From Microbacterium sp. Bi121 (GTDB taxonomy: Bacteria > Actinomycetota > Actinomycetes > Actinomycetales > Microbacteriaceae), in assembly GCF_918698005.1 (NCBI RefSeq), contig NZ_CAKKLJ010000002.1, positions 186,001 to 250,000 of the forward strand: a DNA stretch of 64,000 nt, in the 5' to 3' direction. Shown here piece after piece: positions 10,041 through 17,568 of the stretch. Below the pieces are notes generated by a model. It saw nothing but the letters and a program-made list of their open reading frames with translations, was not told the origin of the DNA and did no database searches. The position numbers and the translations under genes are program-made. Within the stretch, counting starts at the first letter, position 1. The number at the start of each line of letters is the position of its first letter.

Positions 10041-11302
10041 GAGAGTTCTCCATTCGATGGTGCGAGCTGATTTCGTCGGCGGATGAGGTGAGCAGTCTCG
10101 GCGGTGTTCCCGGCCAGATCGATTGCGCGGTCATAGGCCGCTCGGGCGTCAGCGGAGCGGCCGGTCGCGCGCAGCAGTTCCGCACGGGTGACGTGGAAGG
10201 CGTGGTGACCGTCGAGCTTGTCGGCGAGTCGATCGATGATTGCGAGAGCGAGGTCGGGTGAGTCGTGCTCGGAGAGCGCGATGGCCTTGTTGAGGGTGAC
10301 GAGTGGACTCGGGTCGATCTCCTCGAGCCGGGAGTAGAGGCTCGCGATGCGCGCCCAGTCGGTGTCACGCGGATGCGGGGCGATGACGTGGGCGGCATTG
10401 ATCTCCGCGAGCAGCCGGTACCTGCCGAAGGGCTCATCAGCATCCCGTGATCCGAGCAATTGCAGCCCCTCAGCGATCAGCTCTCGGTCCCAGGACCCAC
10501 GATCCTGCTCATCGAGCCGCACCAGCTCACCGTCGGCCGAGACGCGGGCCTGAGAGCGGGCGTCGGTGAGCAGCATCAACGCGAGCAGACCGGCCACCTC
10601 GGCATCGTCAGGCCGGAGTCCATGTGCGAGCCGGGTGAGGCGGATCCCCTCGGCGGTCAGCTCGCGCCGGATCGCGGGCGTGTCGGGACCGGAAGCGAGG
10701 TATCCCTCGTTGAAGACGAGGTACAGCACCACGAGGACGGCCTCGATGCGCGCGGGGAGGTCCTCCGCCGCCGGGATCGCGAAGGGGATGCCGGCCGCCT
10801 TGATCTTCGCCTTCGCCCGGCTGATCCGCTGACCCATGGTCGCGTCCTGCACGAGGAATGCGTGGGCGATCTCGGCGACGGTGAGCCCGCCGACGATCCT
10901 CAAGGTGAGCGCGACGCGCGCGTCGAGCGAGAGCGCCGGATGGCAGCAGATGAACAGCAGCCGAAGTCGATCATCCTCGATGGCGCCGGTCGGGGCGGAG
11001 GGTTCCGGATCATGCAGCCGCAGCGCCTCCCAATGCTTCTCGTCTCGACGCGCCTCCCGTCGCAGCCGATCGATCGCCCTGCGATTCGCTGTCGTGGTCA
11101 CCCACCCGGCAGGGTTCGGCGGTATGCCGTGTGCCGGCCAATGCTCGACGGCGGTCGCGAACGCCTCCGCGGTCATCTCCTCGGCCAGGTCGAGATCTCC
11201 GAACCGCCGCGTGAGTCCCGCGACGATCCGCGCCCACTCCTCGCGATGCGTGCGCGTGATCACCGTCGCGACATCCCGAGTGTCGTCCCGGGGCTCCGGC
11301 AT
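10037..11302 (-). CDS. ECF42-type RNA polymerase sigma factor (DUF6596)
   Basis: A sigma-70 family ECF factor of about 421 residues, far longer than the usual 180-200. Sigma region 2 lies near the N-terminus (THREEWARIVAGLTRRFGDL...), region 4 follows (ARVALTLRIVGGLTVAEIAH), and the last 200 residues are a helical, TPR-like extension typical of ECF42. GAGGAG is immediately followed by two ATGs in frame; the third ATG at 11302 has the better spacing, though annotation from 11311 is possible. No anti-sigma gene is adjacent; the C-terminal extension and the DGPF neighbour may provide control. Confidence 0.88.
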   Translation of the reverse strand: MPEPRDDTRDVATVITRTHREEWARIVAGLTRRFGDLDLAEEMTAEAFATAVEHWPAHGIPPNPAGWVTTTANRRAIDRLRREARRDEKHWEALRLHDPEPSAPTGAIEDDRLRLLFICCHPALSLDARVALTLRIVGGLTVAEIAHAFLVQDATMGQRISRAKAKIKAAGIPFAIPAAEDLPARIEAVLVVLYLVFNEGYLASGPDTPAIRRELTAEGIRLTRLAHGLRPDDAEVAGLLALMLLTDARSQARVSADGELVRLDEQDRGSWDRELIAEGLQLLGSRDADEPFGRYRLLAEINAAHVIAPHPRDTDWARIASLYSRLEEIDPSPLVTLNKAIALSEHDSPDLALAIIDRLADKLDGHHAFHVTRAELLRATGRSADARAAYDRAIDLAGNTAETAHLIRRRNQLAPSNGELS

Positions 11303-11344
11303 GGTCATCATCTCCTCGCTGCATCTGCTCTCCGAGCGGGCCGT

Positions 11345-11530
11345 TCAGCTTGCGACAGTCTTCCGGAAAATCCTTCGGATCGGTGTGCGATCGGAAGACT
11401 TTCGCAGCGGCCCCTCGGCCTTGGCGGCTGCCTTGCGTTCAGCGGCAACGCGACGCCGCTCCGCCTCGACCACGGCCCGCTGGATCTCGGCCTGGAGGTA
11501 GGTGATCGTCAACATCGGATCGATATACAT
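11345..11530 (-). CDS. Small basic helical protein, unknown function
   Basis: A 61-residue protein with AGGAAGGG nine bases before its ATG. The central part (YLQAEIQRAVVEAERRRVAA) is a charged, probably helical stretch rich in Ala, Arg and Lys, and the C-terminus is basic. The composition suggests nucleic-acid or ribosome contact, but I recognise no named family. It lies upstream of the ECF42 gene on the same strand, with 42 bp between, so it may head that transcript. Confidence 0.55.
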   Translation of the reverse strand: MYIDPMLTITYLQAEIQRAVVEAERRRVAAERKAAAKAEGPLRKSSDRTPIRRIFRKTVAS

Positions 11531-11779
11531 GGAGGAGGCCCTTCCTGATCGGGCCGAAATCGTTGCATCCCGGCTATCAGGACCACGAACGGGCGCGGCT
11601 CATTTCGACACCGGCTTGACGGGTTGTGCCGCGCGGCGGCGCACACCCCTAACGCACAGATGGCCGGTGTCGCTCACGCTTGCGACAGCCCACTCGCCAA
11701 ACGGGCGGGACTGGAGTTCGAATGCGTGCGTGACGGCGATGAGCAGCCGTCGGCCGATGACGTCCAGACGCCCGGCGCT
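11531..11779. other. Intergenic region without a convincing gene
   Basis: About 250 bp between the divergent small basic gene and the DHFR-like gene. It holds one 40-codon open frame (11660-11782) with no ribosome-binding site, and otherwise nothing I can support. Confidence 0.5.
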
Positions 11780-11785
11780 TAGAAT
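11780..11785 (+). promoter_or_regulatory. -10-like hexamer of the DHFR-like gene
   Basis: TAGAAT, six bases before the ATG at 11792. Confidence 0.6.
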
Positions 11786-11791
11786 CACCGC

Positions 11792-12349
11792 ATGAGTGCT
11801 CTGACTTTCAGCATGAACGTCACCCTGGACGGCTGCGTCGATCACCGCGAGGGGATCGCCGACGACGAGACGCACGCCTACTTCACGCGTCTCATGGATG
11901 AGTCCGGCGCGATGCTGTGGGGCCGCACCACCTACGAGATGATGGAGAGCTCCTGGCCGCAGATCGCCCGCGGCGAGGTCGATGCACCGTTGGCGTTGCG
12001 CGAGTGGGCGCTCAAGCTCGAGGCCAAGCCGAAGTACGTCGTGTCGACGACTCGAAGTGACTTCCCCTGGACCAACAGCCACCACCTTGCCGGCGAGCTG
12101 AGCGCGACGGTGCGAGGACTCAAGGAACGAACGCCTGAAGGAGTGCTCGTCGGCAGCGGCAGGCTGGCGGCGGAGCTCGACCGGTTGGACCTCATCGACG
12201 AGTACAAGTTCCTCGTGCACCCGATGATCGCAGGTCACGGCCCGAGGCTTCACGAGGGCGGGCTGCCGGCGACGCGCCGTCTCGCTCTGGTCTCAGCCGA
12301 GCCGCTCAGCAACGGTGCCGTCGCAATGCACTACCGACGGGCTGCTTGA
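11792..12349 (+). CDS. Dihydrofolate reductase-like protein (RibD C-terminal family)
   Basis: A 185-residue protein with the RibD_C/DHFR fold. Family marks are the N-terminal MNVTLDGCVD, the MLWGRTTYEMM segment and GVLVGSGRLAAEL, the nucleotide-binding Gly loop. Such YyaP/YwjB-like proteins are predicted NADPH-dependent reductases but rarely have a known substrate; it is not the housekeeping folA. It is expressed alone from its own predicted promoter and is convergent with arfB. Confidence 0.82.
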   Translation: MSALTFSMNVTLDGCVDHREGIADDETHAYFTRLMDESGAMLWGRTTYEMMESSWPQIARGEVDAPLALREWALKLEAKPKYVVSTTRSDFPWTNSHHLAGELSATVRGLKERTPEGVLVGSGRLAAELDRLDLIDEYKFLVHPMIAGHGPRLHEGGLPATRRLALVSAEPLSNGAVAMHYRRAA

Positions 12350-12376
12350 CGCCAAGACCGCAGAGAACAACGCGAG

Positions 12377-12820
12377 TCAGTCGGACGAACCAGGTCGCTT
12401 GCGCCCCGCCTTCGTCTCCGCGCGGCGCCGTTTGCCCTCGAGCCGCCGTCGTCGGGATCCGCCGGTCGGCCTCGTCGATCGTCGTGCGACGGCGGGTGCG
12501 ACGGCCTCACGAAGAAGATCCGAGAGTCGCTCTCTCGCAGCCAGGCGGTTCTGGCGCTGCGAACGGTGCTCGGCGGCGGTGATCGTGAGCACTGTTCCCA
12601 CGAGGCGTCCTCCGAGCCGGGAGATGACGCGCGTCCGCTGGATGTCGTCCAATGCCGTCGTGCTGCCCAGATCGATGCTCAGCTGCACGCGCGAATCGGT
12701 CGTGTTGACTCCCTGACCTCCAGGGCCGGACGCACGGGTGAACTGTTCGATCAGTTCGACATCCGGAATGCGGAGACCGTGCGGCGCGCCCGGGCCCGGC
12801 GGCACGCGCAGATCATCCAT
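12377..12820 (-). CDS. arfB: Alternative ribosome-rescue factor ArfB (YaeJ-type peptidyl-tRNA hydrolase)
   Basis: A 147-residue release-factor homologue that frees ribosomes stalled on truncated mRNA. The GGQ motif is in RASGPGGQGVNTTDSRVQL (GGQ at 34-36), and the basic C-terminal tail (R/K-rich, last 30 residues) is the part that enters the empty mRNA channel. I chose the ATG at 12820 because CAGACT sits six bases upstream; the open frame to 12922 would add a low-complexity repeat of RIGPV made by tandem DNA repeats. Confidence 0.9.
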   Translation of the reverse strand: MDDLRVPPGPGAPHGLRIPDVELIEQFTRASGPGGQGVNTTDSRVQLSIDLGSTTALDDIQRTRVISRLGGRLVGTVLTITAAEHRSQRQNRLAARERLSDLLREAVAPAVARRSTRPTGGSRRRRLEGKRRRAETKAGRKRPGSSD

Positions 12821-12826
12821 GGAACT

Positions 12827-12832
12827 AGTCTG
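12827..12832 (-). promoter_or_regulatory. -10-like hexamer of arfB
   Basis: CAGACT on the minus strand, six bases before the ATG at 12820. Confidence 0.5.
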
Positions 12833-12836
12833 CCGC

Positions 12837-12896
12837 ACAGGTCTGATCGATACAGGCCCGATCCGCACAGGCCCGATCCGCACAGGCCCGATCCGC
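12837..12896. repeat. 15-bp tandem repeat, four units, in the arfB/hydrolase promoter region
   Basis: Three identical units ACAGGCCCGATCCGC (12852-12866, 12867-12881, 12882-12896) follow one diverged unit (12837-12851). They start four bases upstream of the arfB -10-like hexamer and end 28 bases before TAGACT of the divergent hydrolase gene, so a change in copy number would alter the arfB upstream promoter region. Confidence 0.9.
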
Positions 12897-12923
12897 GCTC
12901 GTCGGCGACCGCACACCGACATC

Positions 12924-12929
12924 TAGACT
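12924..12929 (+). promoter_or_regulatory. -10-like hexamer of the hydrolase gene
   Basis: TAGACT about 40 bases before the GTG at 12970. Here the transcript would carry a short leader with AGGAGG. Confidence 0.4.
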
Positions 12930-12969
12930 GGTGGCGGAAGAACCGTCGTACTCAGGAGGCCCGACCACC

Positions 12970-13542
12970 GTGACTCAGCAGAGCATCTTCGAGCCGGAAG
13001 GCCGTGCCGTGCCGTTCGTCGTCGAGGGGGAGGGGCCCGTCTCCCTCGTCCTCGTGACGGTGCGCGACCTCGAAAGCGATGGTCTCGGCGTCGTCGCGCA
13101 CTATCTCGCCGAGGAGGCCGGGTTCCACGTCGTCCGCGTCGGCCTGCAGGCCGAAGGTGCGGAACCCGCTGCCGCCGCCGAGCAGATCGATGACGTCCTC
13201 GCGCTGATCGACGATCTCGGCCTGGACGACACGTGGATCGGTGGCCATGGCTTCGGCGGCACCGTCGCACGCGCGTTCGCCGCCACGCACACCGACCGCG
13301 TCAACGGGTTGCTGCTGCTCGGCGCTGAAGACGACGACGCCCCGCTCGCCCCCGCCATCCCCGTCCTCATCGTGCAGGGATCGGAAGACACCGTCACTCC
13401 GCCGACGAACGGCGAGCGACTCCAGGCGACCGCCCCTGAGCGGGCCAGTGTGAAGAACCTCGAGGGCGCGGATCACTTCTTCCCGGTGACGCACCCGATC
13501 GAGACGGCCGTCATCATCGAGGAGTATCTCGACTGGGACTGA
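12970..13542 (+). CDS. Alpha/beta-hydrolase fold protein without the usual serine
   Basis: A 190-residue alpha/beta-hydrolase fold protein. The GTG at 12970 has AGGAGG about ten bases upstream, so the longer frame from 12931 is not needed. The nucleophile elbow reads IGGHGFGGTVAR: the expected G-x-S-x-G has glycine in place of serine. The later VLIVQGSEDTVTPP and EGADHFFP keep the acid and histidine positions of the fold. The protein may be non-catalytic or use another residue; substrate unknown. Confidence 0.75.
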   Translation: MTQQSIFEPEGRAVPFVVEGEGPVSLVLVTVRDLESDGLGVVAHYLAEEAGFHVVRVGLQAEGAEPAAAAEQIDDVLALIDDLGLDDTWIGGHGFGGTVARAFAATHTDRVNGLLLLGAEDDDAPLAPAIPVLIVQGSEDTVTPPTNGERLQATAPERASVKNLEGADHFFPVTHPIETAVIIEEYLDWD

Positions 13543-13557
13543 CCCGGCCCCCGGCGC

Positions 13558-13947
13558 CTACTGCAGCCGCAGGTCGATGAGCGGGTGATCGGCGAACACC
13601 TCGAGCACGATCTCGAAGTAGGTCTTGCCCTTTCCAGCGCGCAGCGCGTCCAGGTCTGCCATGAGCCGGGCCTCGTTGAACGTTCCCGGCTGGGCGAGCT
13701 TGCCGAGTAGCCATCTCTGCGTCTCGTCGAACCCGAGCACCTCCCGGCTGCGCGAATGGTCGCGCCATACGACGACCACGGGCTCCCCGTCGCGCGACTC
13801 GGCATCCAGGCGGTACAGGATGTCGTTCAGCGCGTCCAGGCTCGCGCCCATCCGCCAATCCTCATCGCGCATGAACTCGCGGTTGAACTGTTCGTAGAGG
13901 TCGGAGATCCCGTTGATCCCTGACCCGTCCAGGCGATATTCGGTCAT
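13558..13947 (-). CDS. Barstar-like (ribonuclease inhibitor fold) protein
   Basis: A 129-residue protein matching the barstar family in the order LDG-x-x-I, DLYEQFNREF, the W-R-M-G-A-S-L-D-A-L-N-D-I-L core (the part that plugs the barnase active site), and a VVVVWRDHSRS strand. No barnase-like RNase is encoded nearby. It starts one base into the stop of the PfpI/DJ-1 gene (TGATG), so the two are coupled. Orphan barstars occur in Actinobacteria as immunity or regulatory proteins. Confidence 0.75.
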   Translation of the reverse strand: MTEYRLDGSGINGISDLYEQFNREFMRDEDWRMGASLDALNDILYRLDAESRDGEPVVVVWRDHSRSREVLGFDETQRWLLGKLAQPGTFNEARLMADLDALRAGKGKTYFEIVLEVFADHPLIDLRLQ

Positions 13948-14495
13948 CAGGGGTGCTGACCGGCGTGCGACCCTTCGCCGATCTCCTCGATCGTCTTGGA
14001 GTTGAACGCCGGCAGATCATCGGGGGTGCGGCTGGACACGAGTCCGCTGTCGACCGCCACCTGCCGATCGACCCAGGTGGCCCCAGCGTTGCGCAGGTCG
14101 GTTCGCAGGCTCGGGTAACTGGTCAGCGTGCGCCCGCGGACGACATCGGCCTCGATGAGGATCCAGGCGCCATGGCAGATCACCGACACCGGCTTGTGCG
14201 CCTCGAAGAACGCTTTGGCGAACGCCACGGCATCCCGATCCATCCGAAGATGATCGGCATTCACGACGCCACCGGGCAGCACGAGGGCGTCGAAGTCGGA
14301 CGCATCTGCATCCGCGACGTCCTGGTCGACCTTCTGCTCGTGTCCGTTCTTGCCGGTCACGGTCTGGTCGGCGGGTGAGATCAGTCGAGCGCGTGCTCCT
14401 GCGTCCATCACCGCACCCCAGGGGCTGGTCAGTTCACTGTCTTCGAATCCGTCGGTGAGCAGGAACGCCACCGTCTTGCCATCAAGCTCTGCCAT
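13947..14495 (-). CDS. PfpI/DJ-1 family protein (YhbO-like)
   Basis: A 182-residue type 1 glutamine amidotransferase-fold protein. The nucleophile elbow is VSVICHGAW (C107, H108) and the helper Glu is E18 in TDGFEDSE. Family members act as deglycases/chaperones or stress proteins; peptidase activity is disputed. The ATG at 14495 has GAGGAGA upstream. Followed directly by the barstar-like gene. Confidence 0.9.
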   Translation of the reverse strand: MAELDGKTVAFLLTDGFEDSELTSPWGAVMDAGARARLISPADQTVTGKNGHEQKVDQDVADADASDFDALVLPGGVVNADHLRMDRDAVAFAKAFFEAHKPVSVICHGAWILIEADVVRGRTLTSYPSLRTDLRNAGATWVDRQVAVDSGLVSSRTPDDLPAFNSKTIEEIGEGSHAGQHP

Positions 14496-14536
14496 GATCT
14501 CTCCTCGTTCGTGATGGTCTCGCGGACGGTTCGGCG

Positions 14537-14707
14537 TCACAGGCGCCGAGGCGGCGGGTTCTGCGAATCCTTTGGGTCGGGGACGGCCGGGGTTCCCGTC
14601 CGCACGCCGTCGGGGGTGATGGGCTCGAAACCGTCACTGTCGTCTCGAGTGTTCTCTGCGGGCGCGTCGGTGACTTGCTCGTCTTCCGGGTCCTTCGGAT
14701 CGGACAT
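14537..14707 (-). CDS. Small acidic hydrophilic protein, unknown function
   Basis: A 56-residue protein rich in Asp, Glu and Pro, with no hydrophobic core, so probably disordered. GGAAGGGAG lies just before the ATG at 14707. DPKD appears at both ends (residues 3-6 and near 44). It precedes the PfpI gene by about 40 bp on the same strand and may be co-transcribed with it. Composition resembles hydrophilin-like stress proteins, which is only an inference. Confidence 0.6.
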   Translation of the reverse strand: MSDPKDPEDEQVTDAPAENTRDDSDGFEPITPDGVRTGTPAVPDPKDSQNPPPRRL

Positions 14708-14786
14708 GATGTCTCCCTTCCGTTCGATGGCCCCATACTGGTGCAGATCGCGCGGATCCCACGAGGGGCTTGACGTGCGAGGACAA

Positions 14787-14818
14787 AGAAGGTGGGATGC
14801 CGGAGCACCCCACCTTCT
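14787..14818 (-). terminator. Intrinsic terminator after the A-type carrier-like gene
   Basis: AGAAGGTGGG (14787-14796) pairs with CCCACCTTCT (14809-14818), a perfect 10-bp stem. On the minus strand it runs into TTCTTTG, a short U-rich tail, 17 bp after the stop of the gene at 14835. Confidence 0.7.
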
Positions 14819-14834
14819 CGTACTTCTCACATCG

Positions 14835-15134
14835 TCACGCCGGCTGCGGCAGGATCGTGAAGCTCACTGCGCCTTGGTCGTCCACCCCGGCGTCGAGCAC
14901 CTTGTCCGAGAGGGCCTCGGCGGCGGTGTCCTCCAGGAAGACTCGGCTCGCCGGTCCTTCGACGACGACATCGGCGGGCTCGGGAGTGGGCACGACGTGA
15001 ACGGCGAAACGTGCTTCGCCGTTCGGTCCCTGCCCCTCCGCGGTCTGGATGCGCAGTCCCGCCTCTGCACCGGCATCCTCTCGGCCGACGATCGTGGTGA
15101 CGACGGCATCTGCATTCTCGGTCAGGGTGAGCAC
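14835..15134 (-). CDS. HesB/IscA-like (A-type carrier fold) protein lacking cysteines
   Basis: A 99-residue protein with the A-type Fe-S carrier fold pattern: an ALT-x-x-A-like N-terminus (VLTLTENADAV), a GLRI segment, and the C-terminal VSFTILPQ strand. It contains no cysteine at all, so it cannot bind a cluster in the usual way. The GTG start has GGAAGGAGAG upstream; the longer frame adds unrelated sequence. Such paralogues are widespread in Actinobacteria; role unknown. Confidence 0.72.
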   Translation of the reverse strand: MLTLTENADAVVTTIVGREDAGAEAGLRIQTAEGQGPNGEARFAVHVVPTPEPADVVVEGPASRVFLEDTAAEALSDKVLDAGVDDQGAVSFTILPQPA

Positions 15135-15352
15135 AGCGCTCTCCTTCCGTTTTGCGGACATGCTCCGGTCAGAACATGTCCGGGCCACGATTCCGCACCC
15201 TGCCGTCGTCTTCAAGCTCAGCTCAGGATTCGGAGGAACCTCTCATGTCCAGGTGCATCGGGCTTCTCGATCGTGTCAACCCCCTGTGCCATGGACAGTC
15301 GGCCGGGCTGACTGGCATCGATACCGAGAACACCGAGACAGAGGAGCAGAAC

Positions 15353-15808
15353 ATGGTGCAGATCATCGAGACCGTGGACGTCGAGGTTCCCGTTCGCGCG
15401 GCGTACGACCAGTGGACCCAGTTCGAGAGCTTTCCGGAGTTCCTCGAAGAGGTCGTCTCCCTGACGCAGGTCGACGACACGAACACGCACTGGAAGGTGA
15501 AGGTCGGCGGCACGGAGCGGGAGTTCGACGCCGTCATCACCGAGCAGCACCCGGACGAGCGCGTCGCCTGGACGAGCACGGGTGGCGAGACCGAACACGC
15601 CGGCGCAGTCACGTTCCACAAGCTCGACGACGCGTCCACGCGCGTGACCGTCCAGATCGACTGGGAGCCCGAAGGCTTCGTCGAGAAGGCCGGGTCGATG
15701 CTCGGCGTCGGATCTCACGCAGTGAAGAAGGATCTTCAGAACTTCAAGGAGTTCATCGAAGCGCGCGGGTCGGAGACCGGCGCATGGCGCGGTGACGTCG
15801 AAGCCTGA
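15353..15808 (+). CDS. SRPBCC-family lipid-binding/cyclase-like protein
   Basis: A 151-residue START/Bet v1-fold protein. The N-terminal VDVEVPVRAAYDQWTQFESF and FPEFLEEV blocks are the usual entry of polyketide-cyclase/COQ10-like proteins, which bind hydrophobic ligands in a cavity. The ATG at 15353 has GAGGAG upstream, so the longer frame from 15152 is rejected. Known actinobacterial homologues are often stress-induced; ligand unknown. Confidence 0.85.
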   Translation: MVQIIETVDVEVPVRAAYDQWTQFESFPEFLEEVVSLTQVDDTNTHWKVKVGGTEREFDAVITEQHPDERVAWTSTGGETEHAGAVTFHKLDDASTRVTVQIDWEPEGFVEKAGSMLGVGSHAVKKDLQNFKEFIEARGSETGAWRGDVEA

Positions 15809-15810
15809 GA

Positions 15811-15851
15811 GAGCCCGCGAGAGCTTCGGGGGATCCCCACCCTCGGGGCTC
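15811..15851. terminator. Hairpin between convergent genes
   Basis: GAGCCC-g-CGAG (15811-15821) pairs with CTCG-GGGCTC (15842-15851), a 10-bp stem with one bulged base, between the SRPBCC gene and the GNAT gene. A short T pair follows on the plus strand. Confidence 0.5.
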
Positions 15852-15865
15852 TTGCGACTTCGCGG

Positions 15866-16327
15866 TCAGCTGCGCAGCCGCTTGCGCAGGAACACCTGCT
15901 CGATTCCGTCACCCTGAGGAACACGGTGCGTCTCGACGTAGCCGCACGATTCGTACAGACGGATGTTCGCTTCGCTCAGACTGCCGGTGAACAGCTCGGC
16001 CTCGTTCGCCGAGCTGGCCTTCTCAGTCGCCTCGAGCAGGGCGCGGCCGATGCCCTCGCCCTGCATGTCCGGCGCGATCGCTATGCGCCCGATGAGCAGC
16101 AGATCACCGTCCTGCACTGCGCGGATGACCCCGACGAGTCGGGAGTCCACACGAGCGACCCAGCCGGAGTTCTCGGCGATCTCCGCGCGCACCTGTTCGA
16201 GCGTCTGCGTCAGCGGCGGCATGTCAGCGTCGCCGTAGATGAGGGCTTCCGACACGAAAGCCGCGCGTTGCACGGTCATGATCTCACCGGCGTCATCCGG
16301 TGAGATGGGGTCGATCGTGAGGTTCAC
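15866..16327 (-). CDS. GNAT-family N-acetyltransferase
   Basis: A 153-residue acetyl-CoA-dependent transferase. Motif A is IAIAPDMQGEGIGRALLEA, with the acetyl-CoA pyrophosphate loop QGEGIG at 89-94; RLYESCGY is the usual motif B. The substrate cannot be told. Its ATG overlaps the acyltransferase stop (ATGA), so the two are translated together. Confidence 0.88.
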   Translation of the reverse strand: MNLTIDPISPDDAGEIMTVQRAAFVSEALIYGDADMPPLTQTLEQVRAEIAENSGWVARVDSRLVGVIRAVQDGDLLLIGRIAIAPDMQGEGIGRALLEATEKASSANEAELFTGSLSEANIRLYESCGYVETHRVPQGDGIEQVFLRKRLRS

Positions 16328-16899
16328 GGACGCGGCTCCTCTTCGCGCAGACGGGGTTCGCTGCGCCGCTCGGGTCGAAACCCGGACTTATCCGCATAGA
16401 ACGCGCGGATCCGGTCCATGTCGGCACGCACATCGCCGGTCAGCTCGAACGTCGGGCCGAGTCCTGTCGTCATCGTCGTGCGATCAACGAAGCACAGCGT
16501 CACCGGCATCCCGGCGTCGCGCGCGATGCGGTAGAAACCCGATTTCCAGTAGTCGTTGCTGCCGCGCGTGCCGTCAGGAGTGATCACGAGACCGAAGACC
16601 TCCCCGGCGCGAGCGAGCGCGACGACATCGTCGACCACCCTGCTCGCGTCCGCCCGATCGACCGGGATCCCCCCGAGTCTGCGCATCAGCGGTGCGCGCC
16701 AGCCGGCGAACAGGCTCTTCTTGCCGAGCCAGCGGATGTCGACGCCGAGCCGCCAGGCGATCGCGAGCATGAGGATGAAATCCCAGTTCGACGTGTGCGG
16801 AGCACCCACGAACACGGTCGGGCGGTCAGGGGCCGATTCGCCGACGAGCTTCCAACGGCTGACAGCCCAGAAAGCGCGGGCGATGAGTCGTCGCAGCAT
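16324..16899 (-). CDS. 1-acyl-sn-glycerol-3-phosphate acyltransferase family protein
   Basis: PlsC-family acyltransferase of about 191 residues. The catalytic HX4D motif is PHTSNWD (H35, D40), and GGIPVDR is motif III. It probably adds an acyl chain to a lysophospholipid at the membrane. I prefer the ATG at 16899, where TACGGT sits six bases upstream; an upstream ATG at 16938 is also open. Coupled to the GNAT gene downstream. Confidence 0.85.
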   Translation of the reverse strand: MLRRLIARAFWAVSRWKLVGESAPDRPTVFVGAPHTSNWDFILMLAIAWRLGVDIRWLGKKSLFAGWRAPLMRRLGGIPVDRADASRVVDDVVALARAGEVFGLVITPDGTRGSNDYWKSGFYRIARDAGMPVTLCFVDRTTMTTGLGPTFELTGDVRADMDRIRAFYADKSGFRPERRSEPRLREEEPRP

Positions 16900-16905
16900 C
16901 CTCCC

Positions 16906-16911
16906 ACCGTA
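16906..16911 (-). promoter_or_regulatory. -10-like hexamer of the acyltransferase gene
   Basis: TACGGT on the minus strand, six bases before the ATG at 16899. Confidence 0.4.
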
Positions 16912-16945
16912 GGACACGCGGTATGCGTGATCGGGCATGGGGAGC

Positions 16946-17449
16946 TCAGGACTGCTGCCGTCCGCGCCCGATCAACAGCGGCAGAACGAGCCACAGGCTC
17001 AGCACCACGACGGCGCCGACGATGAGGACGACGACCGAGACCGTGCGGTCGAGCGCGAAATCGACGACCAGCACCGTCACCCCGACGCTCAGGATGCCGA
17101 CGACCACGAGATTCGCCTTGACGAGTCGTGCTGCGATTCGCACGAGCTCGGGCTTGCGTCGCCTGCCGAACAGCGAGCGGTGCATCCCCACAGGGGCGAG
17201 CGCGAGAATAGTGGCCAGCGCGGCGAGACCCACCAGAACCAGGTACAACCCCACCTGCAGCGGATCCAGCTCCGTGAATCTCGGCTGAAACGCCACGGCC
17301 AGCAGGAACCCCGAAAGCACCTGAGTGCCGGTCTGCATGACCCGCAGCTCTTGCATGAGCTCATCCCAGTTGCGGTCGGCGCGCTCGTTCGCCGTCTCAT
17401 CGCGGCCGTCTTCGCTCAGGGCGTCCTCGGTGGGGGCGTCGTGGTCCAT
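16946..17449 (-). CDS. DUF6328-type four-span membrane protein
   Basis: A 167-residue protein with an acidic N-terminus and four predicted membrane spans, including TQVLSGFLLAVAFQ, VGLYLVLVGLAALATI, LVVVGILSVGVTVLVV and VVVLIVGAVVVLSLWL. It resembles DUF6328 proteins; function unknown. The ATG at 17449 is chosen over the long frame to 17578 because CAGACT lies six bases upstream and the extra N-terminus is Arg/Pro-rich shadow sequence. Confidence 0.78.
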   Translation of the reverse strand: MDHDAPTEDALSEDGRDETANERADRNWDELMQELRVMQTGTQVLSGFLLAVAFQPRFTELDPLQVGLYLVLVGLAALATILALAPVGMHRSLFGRRRKPELVRIAARLVKANLVVVGILSVGVTVLVVDFALDRTVSVVVLIVGAVVVLSLWLVLPLLIGRGRQQS

Positions 17450-17455
17450 GTGCCG

Positions 17456-17461
17456 AGTCTG
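17456..17461 (-). promoter_or_regulatory. -10-like hexamer of the DUF6328 gene
   Basis: CAGACT on the minus strand, six bases before the ATG at 17449. Confidence 0.45.
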
Positions 17462-17556
17462 GTCAGACGAGGACGGTCCTGTCCAGACCCTTGACGGCGT
17501 CGGGCAGCGCGTCCGCGACTGCCCAGGATGACGGGGCCGGTTCCGGCATTCCGGCG

Positions 17557-17562
17557 TAGCAT
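17557..17562 (+). promoter_or_regulatory. -10-like hexamer of the cysteine-pair micropeptide gene
   Basis: TAGCAT, six bases before the ATG at 17569; the intervening GGAGGC could also act as a ribosome-binding site. Confidence 0.45.
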
Positions 17563-17568
17563 GGAGGC

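Noticed and set aside
11660..11782. A 40-codon open frame upstream of the DHFR-like gene
   Set aside because: No ribosome-binding site or promoter hexamer at the right distance, and no family resemblance.
12837..12896. Possible CRISPR array
   Set aside because: The units are contiguous without spacers, and no cas gene is present; the same holds for the array at 56947.
12821..12922. N-terminal extension of ArfB with RIGPV repeats
   Set aside because: The ATG at 12820 matches the family start and promoter spacing; the repeats are better read as promoter DNA.
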